From assembly GCF_013373865.1 (NCBI RefSeq), contig NC_050472.1, forward strand, positions 248,001 to 312,000: a stretch of 64,000 nt of DNA, given 5' to 3'. This stretch comes from Monomorium pharaonis. Taxonomy: Eukaryota > Arthropoda > Insecta > Hymenoptera > Formicidae. The notes under the pieces were generated by a model. That model was not told the DNA's origin. It ran no database searches and worked only from the letters and a program-made list of their open reading frames with translations. Shown here one piece after another: positions 30,816 to 42,000 of this stretch (positions are counted from its first letter, which is position 1; every line of letters begins with the position of its first letter). The translations under genes and the position numbers were made by a program.

Positions 30816-31290
30816 AAAATTGTTTAAAAATGTTTAAAGACCGGAACTGTCGACAAAATCTACAAAAAGCTTTAGAACTATTGCAGAACTATTGAAAAAT
30901 GCTATGTACTCGTCTGGAATTTGCTATAAAATAGTAGTTTACTCTTGTAGTGCGGTGCCAACCGTCTAATAAAAAAATTGTTTAAACATGCTTAAAGACC
31001 GGAATTGTCGACGAAACCTGCAAAAAGCTTTGGAACTATTGCTGAACTATTGAAAAGTGCTATGTAATCGTCTGGAACTCGCTATAAAATGGTAGTTTAC
31101 TTTTTTAGTGCGGTGCCAGCCGTATAATTAAAAAATTGTTTAAATATATTTAATGTAGAATACAGAACTATTGTTAAAATCTATCAAAAACTCTAGAACT
31201 ATTACGGGTGCAAGTATAACTGCTGTTAAAACGTTCAATTTTTATTAATGAGGTGCCAGGGGAAAATAGCACCTCATATTTTCAAATATC
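30816..31290 (+). repeat. Satellite A, short forward array
   Basis: Two to three diverged forward monomers with GACCGGAACTGTCGAC, followed by the ATTACGGGTGCAAGTA terminal-type unit and a TGAGGTGC/GCACCTCA stem (about 31243-31270) with a loop different from that at 19025. Confidence 0.88.
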
Positions 31291-31379
31291 AATTTTTTTT
31301 AAATAAATCAACGGAACTATTTCTGAAACTTATCAGGAATTCTATGAAAAAACTTTATGTATATACATAACTTAGTTAG

Positions 31380-31475
31380 AAAAATAACCCATCAAATTGA
31401 TATCAAATTAAGGGAGAATTGATATAAATTGCATTGATCAAATCAAATTGATGTCGATTTGATGGTTATTTCTCA
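31380..31475. mobile_element. Short foldback element
   Basis: AAATAACC-ATCAAATTGAT at the left and ATCAAATTGAT...GATGGTTATTT at the right form inverted ends about 90 bp apart. Too short to classify beyond a MITE remnant. Confidence 0.45.
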
Positions 31476-31519
31476 CTGGAAGGGTTAGAAAGATAAACAG
31501 AAATAAAATAAAAGTAGGG

Positions 31520-31855
31520 AGTTAGTCCATGATAGCGAGATTTAAGTGCGGAAACGAGGCATTAGGGAATAGATATTGGAAAAAGGAAAAAGTGTAGGCT
31601 ATACAATTTAAAAGTAGAGACTTTAGAACCAATATTAGAAGAATTTACAGAATTGCGAAGACAAAATTTCTCTGTTAGGAAAATGTTATCAGAGGTAAAT
31701 ATAGGTACAAAATGGATGAAAAATGTATTAAAGACGAGAAATGACAAAGAAAAGCGTAAATAGTCATTAAGAGTCCTATGTTATTATGTAATTAAGCTAT
31801 GTAACCTTTTTTCAAAGGCCGAAATGTTTAAGAAATAAACGAGTTGTATATATGT
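31520..31855 (+). pseudogene. 3' remnant of a non-LTR retrotransposon ORF2
   Basis: Plus strand from ATG 31529 reads IARFKCGNEALGNRYWKKEK, the C-terminal zinc-region lead-in seen in ant Jockey/R1-like ORF2 proteins, then meets a TAG. After a frame change it continues as LRRQNFSVRKMLSEVNIGTK to TAG at 31761-31763. The 3' tail TTTTTTCAAAGGCCGAAATG...AAATAAACGAG to about 31855 is also typical. The expected Cys residues are lost, so it is dead. Assignment is from memory of the family. Confidence 0.6.
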
Positions 31856-31910
31856 TATATGCAATAGTAATTTTATGCAGGGTGTAATAACAAATAAAAA
31901 AATAACAGTT

Positions 31911-31939
31911 GGCGCGCGCGAAGCGCGTGCATGTTCTAG
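31911..31939 (+). mobile_element. Helitron 3' terminus
   Basis: GGCGCGCGCGAAGCGCGTGC forms a GC hairpin, followed by a five-base spacer and CTAG, with T next. Hairpin plus CTRR-T is the signature of a Helitron 3' end. The 5' end of this copy was not found. Confidence 0.65.
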
Positions 31940-32334
31940 TCCTATCTAAAAAAGGAGATGTTAAATCGAATCGAATTTATTGTTGCCGCTTTTCCGAGAT
32001 GCTGATTGGCTGTCTCGCTATAAAGTTGTTAAGTGCGTTGTGACTGTCTTCACTTCGTGTCATTTCCAGCTGTCAAACTACTTCGTGTCATTTTCAGCTG
32101 TCAAACTGTCAATTTGATAGCTGATTGAAATAATTACAAGAAATCAGGGAAAAAGAAAAAAGAGCCAAATAAAAAATATACGAGAGGAAGAGAAAGAGAG
32201 AGAGAGAGAAAGAGAGAAAGGGGGGGGGAGAAGTAAGAATCCTTTCTAAAAAAGGGCATGGCATCAATACTCGCATCTCTCGAAGTATTGTTGTCGCTTT
32301 TCCGCGATGCCGATTAAACGTGTGTCAATAGTTT

Positions 32335-35300
32335 TTAAAAAAGTTATGGTGTTGTAATTAATAAAAACATTTTTTTAAAAATTATTTTGCCCGGAAAACT
32401 TGAATTTTGAAAGCTGGACGTGAAGTGCTAATTGAATATCGACAGATTTATTTATTTTAACGCAGTTTTCATATAGTTCCGGACGCGTCCAATAATTTTC
32501 TAAAGAGTTCCAGTGATATAATTAATTAGAACATTTTTTAAACAATTATTTTGCTTGAAAAACTTGAATTTCTAAGGCTACACGACAAGTGCTAATCGAA
32601 TATCGACAGATCTAATTATTTTAACGTACTTCTCATATAGTTCGGGACGCGTACAATATGTTTCTATAAAGTTTAGGTGATATAATTAATTAGAACATTT
32701 TTTAAACAATTATTTTGTCCAAAAAACTTGAATTTCTGAGGCTACACGTCAAGTGCTAATCGAATATCGACAGATCTATTTATTTTAACGCAATTCTCAT
32801 ATAGTTCGGGACGCGTACAATATGTTTCTATAAAGTTCAGGTGATATAATTAATTAGAACATTTTTTAAACAATTATTTTGCCCAAAAAACTTGAATTTC
32901 TAAGGCTACACGTCAAGTGCTAATCGAATATCGACAGATCTATTTATTTGAACGTAATTCTCATATAGTTCGGGACGCGTACAATATGTTTCTGTAAAGT
33001 TCCGGTGATATAATTAATTAGAACATTTTTTAAACAATTATTTTGCTTGAAAAACTTGAATTTCTAAGGCTACACGACAAGTGCTAATCGAATATCGACA
33101 GATCTAATTATTTTAACGTAATTCTCATATAGTTCGGGACGCTTACAATATGTTTCTATAAAGTTCAGGTGATATAATTAATTAAAACATTTTTTAAACA
33201 ATTATTTTGCTTGAAAAACTTGAATTTCTAAGGCTACACGACAAGTGCTAATCGAATATCGACAGATCAATTTATTTGAACGTAATTCTCATATAGTTCG
33301 GGACGCGTACAATATGTTTCTGTAAAGTTCCGGTGATATAATTAATTAGAACATTATTTAAACAATTATTTTGCTTGAAAAACTTGAATTTCTAAGGCTA
33401 CACGACAAGTGCTAATCGAATATCGACAGATCTAATTATTTTAACGTAATTGTCATATAGTTCGGGACGCGTACAATATGTTTCTGTAAAGTTCCGGTGA
33501 TATAATTAATTAGAACATTTTTTAAACAATTATTTTGCCTGAAAAACTTGAATTTCTAAGGCTACACGACAAGTGCTAATCGAATATCGACAGATCTAAT
33601 TATTTTAACGTAATTTTCATATAGTTCGGGACGCGTACAATATGTTTCTATAAAGTTCCGGTGATATAATTAATTAGAACATTTTTTAAACAATTATTTT
33701 GCCCGAAAAACTTGAATTTTTGAGGCTACACGACAAGTGCTAATCGAATATCGACAGATCTAATTATTTTAACGAAATTCTCATATAGTTCGGGACGCGT
33801 ACAATATGTTTGTATAAAATTCAGGTGATATAATTAATTAGAACATTTTTTAAACAATTATTTTGCCCGAAAAACTTGAATTTCTAAGGCTACACGTCAA
33901 GTGCTATTTGAATATCGACAGATCTATTTATTTTAACGTAATTCTCATATAGTTCGGGACGCGTACAATATGTTTCTATAAAGTTCCGGTGATATAATTA
34001 ATTAGAACATTTTTTAAACAATTATTTTGCTTGAAAAACTTGAATTTCTAAGGCTACACGACAAGTGCTAATCGAATATCGACAGATCTTATTATTTTAA
34101 CGTAATTCTCATATAGTTCGGAACGCTTACAATATGTTTCTATAAAGTTCAGGTGATATAATTAATTAAAACATTTTTTAAACAATTATTATGCTTGAAA
34201 AACTTGAATTTCTAAGGCTACACGACAAGTGCTAATCGAATATCGACAGATCTATGTATTTTAACGTAATTCTCATATATTTCGGGACGCGTACAATATG
34301 TTTCTATAAAGTTCAGGTGATATAATTAATTAAAACATTTTTTAAACAATTATTTTGCCCGAAAAACTTGAATTTCTAAGGCTACACGTCAAGTGCTATT
34401 TGAATATCGACAGATCTAATTATTTTAACGTAATTCTCATATAGTTCGGGACGCGTACAATATGTTTCTATAAAGTTCCGGTGATATAATTAATTAGAAC
34501 ATTTTTTAAACAATTATTTTGCCCGAAAAACTTGAATTTTTGAGGCTACACGACAAGTGCTAATCGAATATCGACAGATCTATTTATTTTAACGTAATTC
34601 TCATATATTTCGGGACGCGTACAATATGTTTCTATAAAGTTCCGGTGATATAATTAATTAGAACATTTTTTAAACAATTATTTTGCCCGAAAAACTTGAA
34701 TTTTTGAGGCTACACGATAAGTGCTAATCGAATATCGACAGATCTATTTATTTGAACGTAATTCTTATATAGTTCGGGACGCGTACAATATGTTTTTATA
34801 AAGTTCAGGTGAAATAATTAATTAGAACATTTTTTAAACAATTATTTTGCTCGAAAAACTTGTATTTTAGGGCTAGGCCTGAAATTCTAATCGAATATCG
34901 ACAGATCTATGTATTTTAACGTAATTCTCATATAGTTCTGGACGCCTACAAGAGTTTTTTAAAAAGTTACGGTGTTATAATTAATTAAAACATTTTTTAA
35001 ACATTTATTTTGCCTGAAAAACTTGACTTTTGAGGGCTAAAGGTGAGATGCTGTTCAAATATCGACAGTTCTATTTATTTTAACGCAATTCTCATCTAGT
35101 TCCGGACGCGTACAATAAGTTTCTAAAGAGTTCCGGTAATATAATTAATTAAAACATTTTTTAAACAATTATTTCACCCGAAAAACTTGAATTTTGAGAG
35201 CTAGACGTGAAATGCTAATCGAATATCAACAGTTCTATTTATTTAAACGCATTTTTCATATAGTTTTGGACGCGTACAATAGTTTTTTAAAAAGATACGG

Positions 35301-35951
35301 TGTTTTAATTAATTAAAACATTGTTTAAACAGTTATTTTTCCCGGAAAACTTGATTTTTGAGGACTAGACGTGAAATGCTAATCGAATATCGACAGTTTT
35401 ATTTATTTTAACGCAGTTCTCATATAGTTTCAGACGCGTACAATAATTTTCTAAAGAGTTTTGGTAATATAATTAATTAAAACATTTTTTAAACAATTAT
35501 TTTGCCCGAAAAACTTGAATTTTGAGGGCTAGACGTGAAATGCAAATTGAATATCAACAGTTCTATTTATTTTAACGCAGTTTTCATATAGTTCTGGACG
35601 CGTACAATAGTTTTTGGAAAGTTACGGTGTTATAATTAATAAAAACATTTTTTAAACAATTATTTTGCCCGGAAAACTTGAATTTTTAAAGCTAGACCTG
35701 AAATGCTAATCAAATATCGACTGATCTATTTATTTTAACGTAATTCTCACATAGTTCCGGGCGCGTACAATAATTTGCTATAGAATTCAGGTGATATAAT
35801 TAATTAAAATATTTTTTAAACAATTATATTTTCCGGAAAACTTGAATTTTGAGGGTTGACGGGAAATGCTAATCGAATATCGAGAATTCTATTTATTTTA
35901 ACACAGTTTTCCTATAGTTCCGGACGCGTACAATAATTTTCTAAAGAGTTC
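32335..35951 (+). repeat. Satellite B (~164-bp monomer), about 22 copies
   Basis: Monomer landmarks: GTTCGGGACGCGTACAATATG, GATATAATTAATTAGAACAT, TTTTTTAAACAATTATTTTG, AAAAACTTGAATTT and GAATATCGACAGATC. Central copies (32600-34850) are nearly identical and edge copies are diverged, the usual picture of homogenisation by unequal exchange. Unrelated to satellite A except for short AT words. Period measured from successive GACGCGTACAA positions. Confidence 0.95.
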
Positions 35952-36375
35952 GCCAGAAAGTGAAAGTTTTGAAAATTGATTGAAAATTAACAGGTAACAT
36001 TACATATAATATATTATAATTTTTAATTTATTTAAAGGGGATTAAGTATGGAGATAAAGTATGTAAGAGTGATATTAAGAAACATGAAAATATAATATAA
36101 TCACTAATTTGTGTTTAGTGAGTGAGAGAGGGGTGGAGGGAGGAGAGTGGGAGAGCGTGAGAGATAAAGAAGAGGATTAAATAAGAAAGTAAAGTGTAAG
36201 AGTAATATTGAACAATATGAAAATAATATAATTAATATCATTAATATTATAATTAATAATTTAGAGAGTGGGAGAAAGAGCGTGAGATAGAGAAGGGCAT
36301 TAAATATGATAAAGTGTGTGAGAGTAATATTACAGAAGAAAAAAAAGTGCAATGTTCAATATAAAAATGCTAAGT
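35952..36375 (+). repeat. AG-rich 3' part of the Helitron with internal duplications
   Basis: Three diverged copies of a TAAGAGT-ATATT...ATGAAAATAATATAAT unit (about 36065, 36200 and 36320) alternating with GAGAGAGGGGTGGAGGGAGG-like purine stretches. No gene. Confidence 0.6.
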
Positions 36376-36410
36376 GGCGCGCGCGAAGCGCGCGCAATGT
36401 TGTGGTCTAG

Positions 36411-39023
36411 TGCTTACAAAAAAGAGGAAAATCCATAGCTGGGCCACATTGAGTATATATGTAATTAACATTGCCCAAGTGCTATCTTTTTTTTAAATCT
36501 TTACTGTACTTATATAAATAATTGAAAATATTTTATATATTTTTTTTAATTTCCGAAATGTTTTCTATTTTAAATCTGACCCTTATTTTTCAATTTCGTA
36601 TTCATCAAAAAATTAAAAAAATCTCCAAAGCTTACGGATGGGGTATATTGGGTACATGTATCTTAATAAATAATTAAGAATAATTATTAATAATTAAGCA
36701 ATTATGAATATAATTCACAGAAGGACAGGACAGAAATATGTACGGAAGGGGAAAAGTAGAATAATTCAAAAAGTAGATCGAATAAAGTTCAATGATTTAA
36801 TGTTGTAAAAAATGATACAGACTTTTTATTAAAATGTAGTATAAAATTGTCCAGTGAAACATGGTTAATATATTTGGAAACGTATAATACACTTTTACAT
36901 TCTATTGATTGCACTATTTAAAGTCATGTTAACATCTGTTGCGTCTCGGCTCGGATACATAATGCTTAGCTTAAATCTTCTTGGCACTTACGGAGTTGGC
37001 TGTATTCTTTTTATACAAATAAGATAACCCCAAGTATATCACAAATTTTGTCATATAACTTATCGCTCGAGGTATTGTAGAAGATAACATAATTTTTTAT
37101 CGCGGTTCATGCTGCGCAATGGTAATAAGTCAAAAAAATCACTAACAGTACATAATATATTTGGTGGATTTTATACTAATTCTATTAATAAGATAATATT
37201 ACATTGATTCCACCACATCTGTGCTTCGCATGAGGAAGCTGTAACACAATCTTGAAATTATATTATAGATGTAAATATCTAAATACCTATCTAGATACAA
37301 CAACGAATCCGCATAATAACGATTGATATCAAAGCATATAATTGATATTCGAATATACGCAGTACAAGAACAACGTATTACATTACATTATACATCACAC
37401 ATCTCCAATAATATATACTACATGTACATTTTGTACATTTATATACCTCAATATATATTGACATACGTAATTCGTTGTGTAGACTGTGTAAATCGTCTTA
37501 AATATCTAAAAGTCTAAATTTTATTGAAATATAATTTATATTTTACCTATGTTCAAGACAAACCATAAATTCGGATTTATCGCAGTATTTTATATATTAT
37601 ATATGTGTACACACACACACACACATTTTTTTATTAATATAAAGTTTTTTGTATTTTTTTTCTTTTCGTAAGGTCAATTACGCGTTAATTGTATATTTTA
37701 ACACAAGTAACGTGAAACAGTTTAGAGTATATTGTCTGTACAAAACGGAGAGAATTTCTCTTTATAATTTACATTCATAATTATATATTGACATAATTGT
37801 GAGACAACATATAATCTTTGAAAAATTTACTATAATTTAATAAAATTCAATCAAACTATTTTATACAGAACAATTTAGTCAAATATTACTAAAAGTATAG
37901 TAAAATTTGTTGAAGTTTATGTTTTTTCCCACAACTACTATTATTTTAAAGGTAAACTTTAAAAGAAAATTCTCTCTCTAGATTTGTAATTATCCATAGT
38001 TTATTGCAATTTTAGTTTTAACATGTAATGAATGAGCAGAATAGCTAAATTAAAGCAAAATTTGATTTGATCGTGTTTTAATCTTATGTTGTGTGTATGT
38101 GTGTGTGTACAATTGTTAATGTATAAAAATAATCTAATGTATAGAAATAATCTTGAATCGAAAAAAGAAATTAACTAAAACTTTACTACACAATTGGCGC
38201 GCGCGATTTCATCAGTCTTAATTTACCAAACCAATATTTTATAAAGACGATAATATCATTTGATCTATACTCTATACCATAGAAATGCAATGATAAATAT
38301 CCTTTGTAAAGTGAACAAGAACTCAATTTTAAAAATATATAGTATTTTCTTAGAAATAACACGACAAAACATGATCTATTTTTTAGTGTCTAATCTCTTA
38401 TCGTTATTAAAGAATTAGACATGGCACATAAACAATTTAAGCGATAAGACATAAGCAGTAAGGAAAACAACAATTTAGATCTACTATCATTTACATTATA
38501 TTTAAGTTATTAATTGTGGTTGACTGATTCGCTTACTGCTTAAGTTTGATTATTTAAGTTTTTCTGTGTACTATAATTCTATGCTTTTATTTGTACAATT
38601 AGGAATGTCTTTTTAGAATTTTGTTATTGAGTTTGAGGAATTGAGTAAAGTTATAATTTTTTACGCGAATGCCAAAATATTTACATTGAAAAGAATCTAC
38701 GAATGCGATATGCTGCTAATCTATATGTATATTACGATAACATATAATTATCGTAATTACCGTTAATTTATTCACATGATTTCATCGTATGTATTAATAT
38801 ACATAAAAAAAATTTGACATAAATTTGTCTACGATCGTGTATGCACACGTTCTGTGCATACTTCAATGTGCACGCTTCTTACACTTTCCTAAGTTGTATA
38901 TTTTAGAACAGTGCATTAATTTATTTTACAAATGTCTTAGCAACCTTTTATGTATCAAAATTCCCCCCTCCCCACATTTTCTTACACCGTTTCTCAGAGA
39001 TGAACATCTCCCTGCAGGAACAT
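36411..39023. other. AT-rich intergenic DNA downstream of the CD36 gene
   Basis: No coding region, RNA gene or complete transposon was recognised. A GGCGCGCGCG stub at 38196-38205 may be a broken Helitron hairpin. CA/TG microsatellites occur near 37608-37624 and 38094-38108. On the minus strand AATAAA (plus TTTATT, 38930-38935) lies about 90 nt after the CD36 stop and is the likely polyadenylation signal. Confidence 0.6.
38930..38935 (-). terminator. Polyadenylation signal AATAAA for the CD36-family gene
   Basis: Minus-strand AATAAA about 90 nt after the stop codon at 39024; canonical sequence and sensible distance. Confidence 0.55.
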
Positions 39024-42000
39024 TCAGTAAAGTTTTGCGTACAAACGGCGATCTCCTCTCACGTTAGGATCTTCATTTTGGCTACTCGTTTTATCCATGT
39101 ATACCATTTCCGTTTTCTTGTCAGGCGATTCATCTACTGCCTTTTCCGTTGTGTCCTCCTAAAAAATTGTGCGTGTTAGTTGCGATAAAGAGTTGTTCTC
39201 CAAAGTCTGGCCGTGACAAAAATTATAAAGTTTTATGAAACATACACGTACCGTAGAACGTACACGTCGTTTCTTCTTGAAATATAGGAACGCTACGATA
39301 CCAATCAAACATAATCCAACGACTATCATAGTTATTCCGATACTTAGCATCACTATTGGAAGAGCTAATAATATCCTTAAACTAGAAACCATCTCTTCGG
39401 TCATTTGTACTTTCAATTCGAACCATATCATCGGCATGTAGATTTTAGGTACATTCTTAAAGAGCCTAAACAAACAAGTTGTTTTTGTATTATAATTGTT
39501 AAGATCGTCTTAATTGATAAGAAAAAGATCTGTAAATGTGCTTATGTAATTTAATTGATTTTTTCTATTAATTTTTTATGTGCATTTACTTTTTATTAAT
39601 TTCCTCTATTAATTTTTTTATGTGTACTTACGTCACAGTTTCTGATGGTTGCATAAGAAGATTAACTTGAAATCTTGCTATTACTTCTAGAGGAATTCCC
39701 GTCATCTGAAATATCAAGTATACTTTAGAAAACACTTACATCAGTTGAACGCCTAAGTGCTTTTATCGTATAACACGAATAATACAACACGATTGCTTTC
39801 TCAATAGCGCATATTATCGCAGCAGCGCCACATCCTCCGTGCTCGATAGGCCGGATGAAAGGCGATAGTAAAATTAGTATCTTGCCAGTAGCACACAGGG
39901 GTTGACTGACCGCGTTATTTCTATCGTGGATTTATTGTTCGCGCCCTAAAAACGATTAGCTTATACTCACGGGTTCGAGGGTGATGGAAAAGCTGTGATC
40001 CCTGTCGTTGGGTAATAATCCATCAACTTGGTTAAGAAGCACGGGATCGGCTTTATGAAAATGAGGTAGACTGATAAAGACTGGAGCACCGTAACGGCAC
40101 GCGGTCATGTTTATTAGACCGGACGGCATGCACTCGCCACCGCAGAAGCAATGACCCATGTTAATGATATCCGGATCGTCATCTGAATACTCATCCGAAC
40201 TCTTTTCGGATGAGCGATCGTTGTTGGAAACACTTTCGGTGGTCATGGTGATTCCCATCTCGGAGGAATGGTCGGATACGAAAAAGTCTTCGGTTGTCGT
40301 GGTCGGCTCAAAAAACTTCACTTGCTCATGAGGATAACGTCTCTTCGTGTTGTTCCCCAGAGTTTTTTTGTCGATGACATAACGATAGCCCTCGATGCCA
40401 AAGTGAGAAACCGTTCCCTCGTATTCGTAGATTAGCGGGCTCAAAAAAAAAATGACAGGAAATGAGGTCAAGAATCCAGTATCAATAAACTTTGCACCAT
40501 TGCTTAAATTATTGAAACAATTAAAACAGGAAGTTGATAAAATAGATTATTCTTACGTTAACGCGGCGATAAAAAACATCTAAAGATAAAAAAATATTGT
40601 GTCGTAAAATAATGTTTATAAATAAAGCAAAAGTCTACAATCCGATATAGGTGATATATTATCTATATTTATATCATTTATGTAGTGATAAAATTAAAAT
40701 TACATTGCCTCAATATTTAAATTTGTAAAAGTAAAATTCTGATTTCTCTTTACGCATTGATTTATTATTAGTAATGCATAAAACGAAAACGTAAAATTTA
40801 TTTTGTTTAACTTGATATTCTTACCGGCATAATTCTGCGCTGAACAAAGTAATATCACCCTTCACTCTGTTGGGTGGCCAAAATTCACCCGCACCGCCTT
40901 CAATAACATTACAAGGACTCTTAAAAAATTTCGAAGTGTCTCTGTAATTCCATTTTCTCACGATTCCCAATTGGCTAATGTCATCCTCGCCTGTTTCCAT
41001 ATTTATGTGTCCATCGATTTCGGTGCTGCCATTTTTCTGCATAATTAAGTGGCAATAAATTTTAGTGTGTTTCTGTTTTATTTTCGTTTTTGATCTTTAT
41101 CAAAAGAATAATACTAATTTATAGAATAATACTAATTTACTTTGAGACCTGAAAACACATTTATGTCTTGTTGCGGATTGATAACTACTCGTTAACGAAA
41201 AGTTTATGCCTTTGTCTGTTTTGCTGTAATATTTTTGTCGGCATTGATAAAGCGATGATTTAATTTATTTCCCATGTGAGCGACGCGTGTTATCATTATC
41301 TCTACGAACCCCAGTTCTTTCAATATATAATTATATCCACTCTAAAAGTATTTAGAGATATATCCTTTTTCGTACTAATTAACTATAATTTTTTTAAAGC
41401 AGTAACAAATCGGTATAATACATAATGTATCATTTCATTCGCTACGCGACCTATATGCGATCTCTTCCATTCATCATCAATTTAAGTCCGGTCACAAGTA
41501 CTCTACCGTCGACTGTAACGCCATTGCCTAGTACCATGCAACTCGAATGCTCCATGCACTATTTGCTTGATATTAATAGCTTTTGCTCGTCGGTTTGAAG
41601 TGCTAATATAAAATAACATTTGGCATTGGAATGATCTCCAATGCCAAATGTTATTTTATATTAGCACTTCAAACCGTTGGTGAAAGAGAGATGAATAGTT
41701 TATTATAAAGTGATAAAAGTGGAAGGTATCTTCCAATATTTTGAGAGGTAGAATGATGCTGTACGCGCGTACGTAATAATGTTTAAAGCAAATAAAAAAT
41801 TAACGATAGCGGGAAATGGTCATACAAATAACAAGCTTCCTGGCAAATGTACTTAATATGTCGTATGTGGTAAAATGGTTTCTTTGTACTCGACGACGAT
41901 TAAGAATTAATAACTAAAAAGAAAGAAAAGAAGTTTGTTTTAATAAAAGTATACCTGGTAAAACCAGCCGAAACGATCGAAAAATGGAACGTCTTCAAGA

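Larger units (their letters stand above)
31940..36410 (+). mobile_element. Non-autonomous Helitron carrying satellite B
   Basis: The 5' end TCCTATCTAAAAAAGG begins immediately after the CTAG of the preceding copy. The 3' end is GGCGCGCGCGAAGCGCGCGC (36376-36395), an 11-nt spacer, then CTAG (36407-36410) followed by T. A second 5'-like end TCCTTTCTAAAAAAGG occurs at 32240, followed by a similar CGCTTTTCCG-GATGC segment, so the element may be nested (32240-36410 within 31940). No Rep/Hel coding sequence is present. The interior is mostly the ~164-bp tandem array. Confidence 0.68.
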
